From NCBI GenBank assembly GCA_037903355.1, contig JBAJFE010000038.1, positions 930,001 through 994,000 on the forward strand: a stretch of 64,000 bases of DNA, given 5' to 3'. The DNA comes from Trichuris trichiura (Eukaryota > Nematoda > Enoplea > Trichinellida > Trichuridae). Both the position numbers and the translations under genes were made by a program. Numbering within the stretch: the stretch's first letter is position 1; each line of letters opens with the position of its first letter. The notes under the pieces are model-generated. The model saw only the letters and a list, made by a program, of their open reading frames with translations, searched no databases and had not been told where the DNA came from. Below are positions 11,801 through 22,700 of the stretch, piece after piece.

Positions 11801-13336
11801 TGGTGGCGTCCGCGTGCCTTGGCGTTCAGAGAGCAACGATCGCTGGCAGAAAATCGGTTTCCATCATCTCTCCTCTAGCTCATGCATAGCAGATTTTGGA
11901 ACTTAAAGTGAAGGAAAGAAAAAGCTTAGCTTATGTACACTGCAATAGCTAGTCTTCGATTTAATCGTTAAGCAAATAAAAAGAACGACGACATCAAGTT
12001 AGCAAAGATATATGGCGCCCTAAAGATGAAATAGTCTACGCTTACAGGATACCTGCTTTGCGTAAATCAAGAAACTATAACAGTGGACAACTTGGTCTTT
12101 AAAGAGAAGGAAAAATTTTGTTGAAGCATTTCTTTGGAACGATTTTGTGGCTTGTTTATAGTTTGCAACATATCAATGCAAGGCCACAGCTGGCATGCAG
12201 GCGACTTGCCGTCGTTGGTCGTCAGACGAAGAGGAATAATCAAATTTGATCTGTTGCGGAGTGCTATGTGGTGTAGGAAAATTGATGATCACACTTTGTT
12301 CGTGACGTCCACTGATAGCTTTGGAATCGACGCTCGGCGGCACCACAGATTTTCAGCCGCTTTTTAAACACTTCTGTTCTGTGTGTCGTAAAATGTTAAT
12401 GGACGCAGATGGTGTGTGTCCGTACATTGGGACAAACAGGAAAAAAGTTTCACCATCGTTGCAAGAGCGAGACAGCAGAAGGGACCCGTTGCCACGCCCC
12501 GGGAATCATCGTTCATTTGCGGGACGACCCAGTTGTCCCAGTCGCATCGGAGTGACCGCTGTCGGCTCCTTTGGTTAACGGGTGGTTGACCGGAGAATCA
12601 GATTTGGTTCAATGGAGTGACCATAGAAGGACTTTTTGCTTATTAATGTGAGTCGCATCGGTACCATTTGCCAGGTGCGGCGGAGATAATTGAGCCTATA
12701 CCTCTAATAGGAACTTGTCAGTGCCAAGCAGCTGTTCCCTTTCGCGGTGACAGGGACCCTTAGTACTGTAATGATTCGTAACTCGCTGCGATTCCCTTTT
12801 GCCTGCGTCCAGCAGCTGGTTTTCGTCCAGATATCTAGTATACTTGCTCTGCTTGTTCCTGCTTAGGTTCCCGTAAGCTCGTGTTAACAACTTAGTCCGG
12901 CCTGCGCATAGCTGACTTTTGTATAATCGCTACGGCATTGGCTGTTGGAAAGAGGTCGCGCGCAATAGAGCCTGCGATCACGGTGACCCTGAGGGTTCTC
13001 TTTCCGAACATCGTATCTACGTAGGCTTTAGTGGCGTGAAAGTCGCTTTACTGAACTGCGTAGGCGGCTGAAACCGCTCAGCACTTTTCGTATCCTCTTG
13101 CTGATTGGTTAGGATGCAAGCGTACCGTGCAGCTGTGCTTTGCCTGCTTTACTACTCAGAATTCACCCGGGCGGTTGGTTGGCCCATGAATAGGTCATCC
13201 TTCCGTTCGACTCTGTTGCTGCCTATTTTGCGACTTCTAATCGTTTGCAACGCTTATCCTTCTTAGGTGAACGATGGGTTGTGGTAGACCCTTCGACGAG
13301 GTCATCGCGATCGCTCCCCTGCAACGTTGTCATGTG
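8887..13336. other. Unassigned 4.4-kb region between Ku80 and DDR
   Basis: No exon chain with recognisable homology was found on either strand. A short coding-like stretch at about 8883-9013 is described under findings. Plus-strand frames near 9279-9970 include a hydrophobic run (LAFLLLLLLIFVL) but begin without ATG and show no family signature. From about 10500 to 13270 composition is less AT-rich, yet frames are short and inconsistent. The region may hold the DDR promoter and 5' UTR, or genes too diverged to see. Confidence 0.4.
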
Positions 13337-16300
13337 ATGCTGAGTTGGTGCTATCTTCTTCTGCTGTCCGCGACGATGACAATCGAATGCCTCGACTTAA
13401 GTAAGCTGTATTTCATCCCATACTTGGCAAGCGCCTTTTTGCGGAAGCAGATTGTTCTTCTGTTTCTGCTTCTGTCGAGTGGGCTGTTCATTTGACGAAT
13501 GTTTGATGCCTGTCGCTGCGCATCCGCGTTTGTTGTGAAGTAATATCCGGGTTCCCAACTGTCTACTCTTTTTCCCAGCACCTGTTTCGTAGAAAAACAA
13601 TTTATCGGTCAGCAGTTGCTGACAGGTCATAACTGAAGCTTCCGCAAGTTCATCCTCTGCTTGACATTAGTAGTAGTGCTATTTTTCGTCATTTTTCAGG
13701 CGAATGCCAAGCTGCACTTGGAATGGAGTCAGGTGCCATTGCTGCCCAGGACATACTGGCTAGTTCCTCGTTCGACGAAGCGAGCGTTGGTCCACAGTAT
13801 GCTAGGTGAGCCGTGGAAAATGTCTCTCACGGAATGCATTTTCTATTCAACTTTCCCTAATTAAGGGTACCATTGTTCCCTAACAGGTTCTTTATTTTAC
13901 AATTGACTATATTTCTCCAAGACCTTTGGAATTCCGGGTCACCGAACTCGCATAATGGGCATTGATTAATCTCATTGCAGGATCCGTACGGATGTGGCCG
14001 GCGGAGCTTGGTGTCCGAGCACGCAGATTGACCAGACTCGTTATGAATATCTGCAAGTGAACCTGCATCGCGTTCACGTGATCACCTGCGTAGAGACGCA
14101 GGGCAGGCACGGCGGTGGCCATGGAAAAGAATACCCGACGTTCTACATGCTAGAATATTGGAGACCCGGCCGTACCGAATGGCAGCGCTACAAAGGCCAC
14201 CATCAGAATGTGGTGAGTATTTCTGGCAATTAGCATACGTACCCTCCGTTAAGTGGATCGGATGTCACGCCGCTTTGGTCATTAAATTCTGGTTGCTTGA
14301 ACTAGACCGACTGCATTCCTTGTCATCCACTATCGCTGCACGAGATCAAGGCCGACCATACGGCCTAGGATGGTTGGCGCCAACGTTTGCTTTAATCAAA
14401 TATCATTGGGCTTCCGCGCCGAATTGTTTGATCGTAAAAGGTTACTTTCGTAGCTGCTGAAAGCCAACTTCGATACAAATACTGCGGTGAAGATAACGTT
14501 GGATACTCCTATCGTGGCGTCTAAAGTTCGCTTTGTACCTTTCTCGGAACACCTGAGAACCACTTGTATGCGCGTTGAATTGTACGGATGCGAGCATAAA
14601 GGTTAGAGTCATTGTTTGCTTTCATTCCTAGACCGTTCCCAGAGTATCTAATTTCGCTTTGCCAATTTTGGAACACTCCCATGCATGCCCGCTATGAGTG
14701 AACTTTGCCTTTCGATTATTTATTCAACGGATTTACAGCTGACGATCCTTTTTTAGAAGGCTTGCTAGCGTACTCCATGCCTTCGGGCGAGTTTTATGCT
14801 GGACACTTGTTTGACGATCGAAGCTACGATGGATCGCGGAATTCGTCTGGTTTTCTGACCGGTGGTTTGGGTCAACTGATGGATGGACGAACCGGCGGTG
14901 AATTCGCGCTTGGAAATGGCATTGTCAGCGATGCTGCCAACGCAGAACAGTGGGTTGGCTGGACGAAGCCGTTGGTGGAGTTTTATTTTCTCTTCGACGA
15001 CATTCGCAATTTCACTGCCCTATCGTTGCACGTTATGGACTCGTCAAACTCGATCAAAGAAGCGGCTGTCTCGTTCAGTTTGGATGGAAGACATTTCAGT
15101 CATACTCTGGTGGAATATTTTCGCTACGAAAACTCGTCCGTCGGTATGTAAAAGGATTCCGTTTTTCTACTAAATTTGGAATGCAGCACCCGGACCAGAC
15201 TGGCTGTCAATTCGCATTCCGAAACAGTGCGGGCGATTCGTCCTTGTGAACATCAGAAATACGGGCAAATTGCTGTTGATTAGTGAAGTGCGTTTTGAGT
15301 CAGGTAATCTTGAACTTGCGTAACTATCAATGTTTTGTTTATCTTTACAATGTTGTGATTAGCATAGGAGAGTTCTTTTCGTGTGGTTACCGCTAGAACA
15401 GTTTTTACAAAGGCCATCGTTCATTCTTTCTCAAAGGCTTTTGGATTTTCCCTTTCTTTCTAGGAAAGCAGTGGATTGTTCATTAGTTCAGTAGTTCAGT
15501 AGAGTTGTAAAAGTTGCCTTTACTTGCACTAGTACTTTATAGCAGGTAGTAGTCCAATGACGCGGTTGGCTAGAAATACTGCTGCTACGAGGAAAAGGCG
15601 CACATTGAACAGACTGCACACAAGACGATCCGTTAGGAACTTTCCTGCGTTCAGATTAATAAAACTAACCATCTTGCTCTGTAATATTGCTTTCTGTTAA
15701 AATTTTACTTGATTAAGTGTTCAGCATTAATGTACCAATGTCCAAATTCTCCTGCTGTACATAAAAATTTGATTTGTTTCTATCTTTTTCTTGTTGCATA
15801 ATATTTGCTTGTGAACATAAATGACAAATAAGTGGGCAGACATTGATGAGTAAACGGTGAAGATTATCAAGTATTTTAATTCTTGATTTTATTATTTTAT
15901 AAGTTACGCTTGTTTGTTTGGTAATCGGTAGTATGCCTCTAATTTCCCATAACTCGCGTGGCGTATTATCTCTTTCCATTAAGCAAGGGTCAGTATAATT
16001 GAAATTTTGTGAACGCAGTTTTAAATGCCGTTTATAAGGCCAAAGAAAAATCAGGCAATTGCCAATAGAAGTATTGTTCAGTTTGAAATCGGGAAGCAGC
16101 AATATTCATGCTACAGTGTTTGCACTTTCCGCATGAACAAGTTTGATGCGTATGACTGCATGTATCGTGATCAATCAAAAGAGTTTTGTTTATATACGCT
16201 TTTCGGAACGAAGTGAAAGTAGTGGTACTGTTCATCTATTCGTTCAGAGTTAAATACGGGCTTGCTGGTAATAAGATTCCTTGAATTTATATACTTAAAT

Positions 16301-18863
16301 ATTGAAAGTAACACAGCAAATCCTAAAATCGTTTAAACTTGTTCGTAGTATTGATTAACGAGGAGTTCAAAGGTGCTTCTTCGAAAAAGTTAGAGAACTT
16401 TAGTTTAGGCGAAGTTCTTTGCAAAGTTCGAAAACCAGTAAATTGTTCTTTCGCTAAAGTGCGTGTTTTTACGCAGCTCAACATTCACCATATTGCATTC
16501 CAAGGATGACGCGAAGAAACGTCTCGTTAGCGCTGCACTTTCAGCCAGGCTGAAGGGCCAAACAGACGTATTCAATTATGACTGCGGATCGAAATTTTTT
16601 CGTGCATGTCTTTCCCGCAGCTAAGCCTAGTAAAACTGAATTTTTTGTTAAACGTCATAAAAAGCATTTGTTTGCTGTAGTTCGCATGAAGCGACTTAAA
16701 ATACTATGACCAAAGGCCGAGATTCCTTTTGCGAAAAAAGTTTCTTTTGCAAAAGATTATCTAATGCAATGTTCAGTGTCACGAAGTTCGCGCAGCAAAC
16801 GCGTTTAAAGTACCGTTCGCAAATGTACCTTTTTCTATATTGCAACCAAGTTCAGCATTTAATTGCTATTAGAAACTGGCTGAGCGTCGGCAGTTCTTTT
16901 CGTATCGCGAAATTTTTCTGAACTCATCTCGGTAGCCCATTTCAAGTGTGCTTCTCTTTTAGAAAAGGTTTCCCGGAATACTACCGAAGCGAATACTGAT
17001 GCTTTACTCTTAGGTAATTAAGTCGATTGCAAACACGCGAAAAACATATTCCCTTTTAAGGTGATGCTTACGATGTTGAAATAGTGACCGATGGTCCATT
17101 TGTTGGACGCATCAGCTCGCCATCTTTTGAATACGTTTGGCTGATTACGGGTAAGCGACTGCTAAGCGCAAATGTAATAGTTTGAATACAGCTAGACAAC
17201 TTTTTGCAGGTCTTCTTGGTTGTTGCTTTTTATGCGCTCTGCTAGTCACCATCATAGCCATTCGCCAGCGTCAGCGGAAGGTAACTTCACCTAGTTATAC
17301 AGGCTTGAAGTCGACGCCACAGGCGGAACACATTGCTGTTGATCTGAAAACTGGCCAGATGAAGGTGATAAGGGACACTGAACTGTGGCTTCCCTTTTTG
17401 AATGCCAAAGCGAACAGTACCAACGTTTACATGTTCGACTCGGACAAGTGTGCGGTTAGCAAAATACTGGAAGCGCCCGCCAATGTCTCATCCGTGCAAC
17501 CAGCGGAAAGCGCTTCCACTACGCCCTTGATTCCATTGAAGAGCAGTTCCTCCGAAGAAGACAGTCACTGCCTATCACGGAAGGAACTTTTCTTCGAAAA
17601 TATGCGTTCAGAGTACGACAATCCTTCTCTCCATTATGCTGCTTCCGATGTGCGAATTGTCCCCCTATCAAAAGCGGAGAGGTAAGCAATACCGCAAGTC
17701 TACCTATTTTTGACTATTCAGTCTGCATACGTAGCCCTCATTCTCCTCCGGAATGCAAAATTTTGTCTAAGAAGTCAAACGAGATCGACACGAAGCAGCT
17801 TCACTTCATTAAAAAGATAGGGGATGGTTTGTATGGCGAAGTACATCTTTGCTCTTGGCCAAGTGACCAGCATCCTGATCGCTTAGTTGCGCTGAAGTGC
17901 CTACGCCCGGTCAATGATTCTTCCGTTTTGTATGTCCTCCGAAAGGGCGCTACACGTAGGCGAACAGCCAAAGTAAGGTTGCCTACTTTTTTAGGGAAGA
18001 CTTTGGCCGCGAATATCGAATACTTGCCAGTTTGGAGAATGAAAACTTAGTTCGTTTGCTTGGAATCAATATGAGTGAGCAACCCTGGTTCATGGCGGTA
18101 GAATATCTATGTCACGGCGATTTGACCACTTTTCTTCGGAAGAAACGCCAATCTGTCAGGTAGCAAAGAGCCTTGAAATGGTCTGCAGCCTGAGATGATA
18201 ATATTGGGTCCTTTTTTGTAGCTACGGAGCTTTATTGTACATAGCAACACAAGTTGCGTCTGGTATGCGGTACCTGGAAAGTCGTAACTTCGTTCACCGG
18301 GATTTAGCAACCAGAAATTGTTTGGTTGGAAAGCGGTACTTTGTCAAAGTTGGTGATCTGGGTATGGCTCTCTCGGAATTCACAGGCGACTATTACCCGG
18401 TCGAACCAAACTACTTAGTTCCGCTCAGGTGGATGTCCTGGGAAAGTTTGCTCGATGTACGCATCCGATTAAGCCAAAACTATTCAATATGAACATTTTA
18501 CAATTTTTCAGAAGGAATTTTCCGTCAAGTCGGACGTATGGTCTTTTGCAGTTACCCTTTGGGAAATACTGAACCACTGTACAGTATATCCATACGAAAA
18601 ATTAAGTGATGTCCAAGTACTTGATAACGCAAAGCGCATGTCCTGCCAAGATGGCGACGCGGTACGCAAACCGCGCATGGTTCCAAATACGTGACTATGC
18701 CCGTTTTTTGCAGATACTTTTGCCTCGGCCGCCCTGCTGCCCTAAAGATGTGTACACTTTGATGTTGGAATGCTGGCAACGAAATGCCAGTCGACGTCCC
18801 AGTTTCCGCGAAATCCACTTATTTCTGCAGAGGAAAAATTTAAGCTACGCGCCAGAAACGTGA
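13337..18863 (+). CDS. Discoidin domain receptor tyrosine kinase (DDR)
   Basis: Thirteen exons: 13337-13400, 13700-13805, 13981-14212, 14454-14601, 14739-15143, 15187-15303, 17061-17150, 17210-17681, 17735-17929, 17995-18159, 18222-18456, 18512-18661, 18714-18863. They give 842 aa. A signal peptide ([12 protein letters not shown]) is followed by a discoidin domain at about 24-182 ([37 protein letters not shown]). A discoidin-like domain follows at about 184-358 ([16 protein letters not shown]), then a membrane span at about 388-405 and a juxtamembrane tail. The kinase from about 568 has GDGLYGEV, Lys599 in [12 protein letters not shown] (Asp692) and [13 protein letters not shown]. DDRs are collagen receptors. 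DFG is replaced by DLG (710-712), and the activation-loop YxxxYY is FTGDYY, with Phe718 at the first tyrosine. An in-frame ATG lies 21 codons upstream; the chosen start puts the signal peptide first. Confidence 0.92.
15529..16102 (-). pseudogene. Possible cereblon/CULT-like fragment nested in a DDR intron
   Basis: Weak call. On the minus strand, 15761-16102 encodes a frame whose ILPI...CPLICHLC spacing matches the human cereblon CLPI...LCCKQC segment without gaps over about 49 positions. A canonical intron (15679-15760) joins it in phase to 15529-15678, where SKMVSFIN resembles the cereblon GPMAAYVN that follows the first CxxC of the CULT domain. The rest of a CULT domain (the tri-tryptophan pocket and second CxxC) is not seen, and no Lon-domain exons were found upstream. 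It may be a decayed or very diverged gene, or a chance match. It is more AT-rich than the DDR exons around it. Confidence 0.25.
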
Positions 18864-18875
18864 CAAATAGTGTTG

Positions 18876-18881
18876 AATAAA
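18876..18881 (+). terminator. Poly(A) signal of DDR
   Basis: AATAAA 13 bp after the DDR stop. It lies inside the 42-bp gap to the TMEM60 stop, so the two 3' UTRs must overlap. Confidence 0.6.
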
Positions 18882-18905
18882 ATACGCCTTACTAAAATGT
18901 TTCAT

Positions 18906-19349
18906 TCAACTGATATAAATGCTTCGAATACGACGTGTAAGGTCGATAAAGGCGGAACCCCCGCCTAGCCAAAATGGCAACATAATATGCCAAGGCCGAA
19001 TGGTCGCACCGCCGTGACCAACGTGGTTTCCTTGCTCGAGGCCCATACACAGGATACACTGAAAGGCAATTTTGCAGCAAACAACAAACAGTTGCAAAAT
19101 CGTCTGTCGAATTTTAGTTGCATTCGCATTGAGAACAGCAGTCCGACCGGACGTGCATGTCTGCCTTAAACGAACCAGCCGCGCGCAGCGTACAGTGCAG
19201 TAAAGGAGGGCGATGAAGTCCAGCAGCCACATGGGCACGAAAATGACAGACCAATGCCATGAGATGCGGCGGTCTAAGCGAACGACAACCAAAACAACAA
19301 GCGTAAGAAAACAAGCCCACGCAAAAACGGCTCGATGCAGCGCCGTCAT
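18906..19349 (-). CDS. TMEM60: TMEM60-like four-span membrane protein
   Basis: Unspliced frame of 147 aa, close to the usual length of about 133. The N-terminal hydrophobic span with the RLD, SWHWSVIFVPMWLLD pattern aligns with human TMEM60 (KLD, APWNWFLIFIPVWIFD). A basic loop, a third hydrophobic stretch (LQLFVVCCKIAFQCILCMGLE) and a last one (WHIMLPFWLGGGSAFI) follow in the same order. The extra length is in the cytosolic loop and before the last span. The molecular function of this family is not established. The stop lies 42 bp from the convergent DDR stop. A longer frame overlapping on the same strand in another phase is a shadow. Confidence 0.8.
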   Translation of the reverse strand: MTALHRAVFAWACFLTLVVLVVVRLDRRISWHWSVIFVPMWLLDFIALLYCTVRCARLVRLRQTCTSGRTAVLNANATKIRQTILQLFVVCCKIAFQCILCMGLEQGNHVGHGGATIRPWHIMLPFWLGGGSAFIDLTRRIRSIYIS

Positions 19350-19723
19350 AACTGAAAAGAAAGATGAAAAAAACTACAAAAATGTGCGTACAAGAAACAT
19401 GAACGGCGTTCCGTCGATCGTACCGCAAATACAGAACAAAAAACTGGAGACCCATTAAGAAATATTTTAATCCAATAGTAAACCTGATGGGAAGTGGAAA
19501 AGCAATGAACGGAACGTTGCGAGCAGCACACTGGTGGGGCGACGTAAACGTCGCTAACGAGGTACGCACATATCAACAACGCAAGAATGGGTGGGAGTTT
19601 GCTTTTCAATGAATGAAAAAAAACTTTAGTAACCATCGAGGTTGGGACAAGACAAACACCAACAATATAGCAGCAGCGATGTAGGCAGAAAATGGCGAGG
19701 TATGTGAGAGAGTGTGTAAATGA
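19350..19723. other. Short gap between TMEM60 and IRS
   Basis: Upstream of the TMEM60 ATG and downstream of the IRS stop. It must hold the TMEM60 promoter and IRS 3' UTR. Overlapping frames here show no recognisable protein. Confidence 0.4.
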
Positions 19724-22700
19724 TCAGCAGGATGGAGGCGGCGGGCATACGAACACATAGTCGCCTTCGGTCCTGCAAGAGGCGGCTTTCGTGTTGCCTG
19801 CGTTCATCAGCATTGTTGCTTCATTGAAAACGCAGTCGTCTCTGACTACAGTCTGATCTACTTCATCTACGCAGTCTCCGTGCCAAGAACGACGGCCAAG
19901 TTTTTTCAATAACTGTATCGACGAGGAGCACTCAGAAAGTGGATATTGCACGGCGGTGTTAGGATTGCGTTTCATCCTTTTCATCTGGGTTTCCTCGACT
20001 GACGAGCTACATGGATCACTGGTTGTGTGCCGACGACTAGTTCCCGTCTTCTTCCTGCTGCTAACTGTTTTCAGGCAGTGTAGCGCGGCCTCATCTGATG
20101 CACTGTCTGTCTTGGTACCGGGAAAATTAAATTCAAGTTTTCCTATTTTATTGCACTGCTGATCATTGGCACTGCTCATTCGAAAGTCCGTCGACGTAGA
20201 TGGATCGCAAGTCATTTCCAAATAGTCGGACGATCTACTTGGCTCCTGATTTGAGAATGGAGAATCTGGCGCTACGCTTTCCGCCTGCAAAATGCATATT
20301 CAACTCCTTCCACCAATGGGACAAGAACTCACAAAGCATCAAAGGAAAAGATGCCCCCTAGAAATTAGGCAGCAAAAAAAATTTTACTAATAGCTTTCCT
20401 GTTCTTAACTAATTACTCTTACACATCAACCTAGCCATAACCCGTAGACGAGCACTTTCGAAGACAGCAAACGTTCAAAGAGCAGAACGCTGCGAGTAGT
20501 AGGAATTGTTGCCGTCATTAAAAGTTATTCAATTATTGCACAATGAGAAAATATTCGTTGAAAAACAAACCGACTTTCTGACTGTTTTTAAAGACGGAAA
20601 TTTTATTAATCGATTTCCTTTCGAACGTGCCGAGCAGAAAAACCCTTACGCAGTAGCTCACTTCAAAAATGAGTGCAAACATTAATATATTCCTTTTTGC
20701 TGAACAAAAGTTTGTTCTAAGAAGGTTCACAGAAGACGGATTATCCTCCTTTATGTTTATACGTGCTCGGTTTTTCCGGATAAGCGAATATTCCTTATAC
20801 GGTGGAACTTCGATTAATTTTAATTCTTCGTAAACTGCAATGTTGAGAACGCATAAATACTGCCTACCGCTCTGAGAGCTAACATAAACGCTTCATGTAA
20901 ACAAAACATGGTCGTGTCGATAGTAATGCTGCAAGAGATCAATCTTCATTACTGATTTTTCCATGTTCTCTTCCCGTCTTTTGTAAATTGTACCAGTAAA
21001 AACCACAACAAATGCGCTGTCAACGAATGGATGAGCAAGTTGTTAGGAAATTCACAGGAAAACCTATTTGTACGTAAATCCCCATCTCACATTGAGGACA
21101 GGACTAGAGCGTCCCGAAAGCTTTGTACGAATCGTTTTTTATGAATTTCCTAACAAATTGCTCACCCATTCGTTGGTAGGGCGTTTGTTCTGGTTTATAC
21201 AGGAAACAATTTACAAGAAACGAGAAGCTGTGGAAAAATCAATAATGAAGATTCATCACCCCGATACCAAGCATCTAATCTGTAAGAAAAATATTAGTTC
21301 TTTTCACGTGTAGACAATCTAAAAAACGTTCTGAAGAAAATCTGTTGGTAAAAGAGTAAATCTTAGTAGAATTATTTGGATACTTACGCAAGGTGACATA
21401 GGCACATAGTCGGCCACCGTGTCGGAAGGAATGTTTCGTTCGTGGTCAAACAAGTCCTGCACCAATCGCACACTCGGTGTCAGCTCCTGCTCGGTTATTT
21501 GTTCTACTTTGGGAAGCCAGGTCTGTTTGAATATCATATTGTTTGTTCCCATGCTATTCGCTCGAGATCGCCCCAGCGAATCGGTGGACCCCAATGAGCC
21601 ACTCTGACTTTGACCAAATGAAGACGATGCTGTACGGAAATCAATTTCAACCAAATCTTCAGAACAACTGCTGAATTTCGAATCGAAAAGTCTCGTACGA
21701 GGCTGACATCTGGTGCCGTTACGACTGGTAGATGCGTACTCGTCTAGAATATGAATGAAGACTAGGACGGTAACGTATTGCAACAAGGAGATGGACAGCT
21801 CACCGGAGCCACAGCTGTCTGAACGGGCGCGGAGGCAAGAGTCGCTTGAATCGGAGCCAAGGTAGGAGGACGAATTCTTGCGAAGCACAAACTTGCTTAA
21901 AACGTACAATACAATGATACTACGCGTTGGGCAGTGGTCCCTACTTCCAATTGCCAAAGGAATGCGCCCGCTTACGCTCATCCGAAAAAGGCAGATGCAA
22001 TTTACGAAGCCATGATGGCTGCTTGAAACTACTCGTTGACGAGGGTTTCGAACCACACGAATAGGCTCGCGATGGTGGAGTAGAACCATCAAATTCGTGA
22101 GGATAAGGTCGGATTTCATCCATATTCCATGAGCCTTGGGCTGAAGAAGGTATAACATTCCAAAGTCATAGAACGAATAGACGAATACAGAGTTCTACCT
22201 CTGCCTTTGGACAGTTTTTCAGATGGACTAGGCGCCATTGGCGTATAGTCGGAAATTTGCTCGCTGCTGTACGAAGTTGGCATAACAGAAGTTCCTGTAA
22301 ACTCAGAACAAACTCATTAAGCGATTAGTAGCTACTAACTTACCTTCTCTAGGGCTTGCAGCGTCGACACAACCACTGTCTAATGTCATTCTGCGAAAAC
22401 TACCGAGACAATCAGCCGGTGAGTGCACCTCCGCAAAATGGGTAATAACGTTGCTGCTCATACTCTCCTGACTACCAGCGGGAAAGAGCTCCTTCCCTTC
22501 CATACATGCTGAAAATGGACTTCGAATGAAAAGAGCGTTGAAATTGCGATTAGTCAATACCTTTCTCCAAAAATACTGGAGAACAAGTCAAACCAGGGAA
22601 ACGGTCACTGGAACTGTCAGCGCTCATTGCTGAACGATTGCTGAGCTCTGCACCAACAAGATCAAGTGGATTATGCCTATAACCGGACCTCACACTGAAG

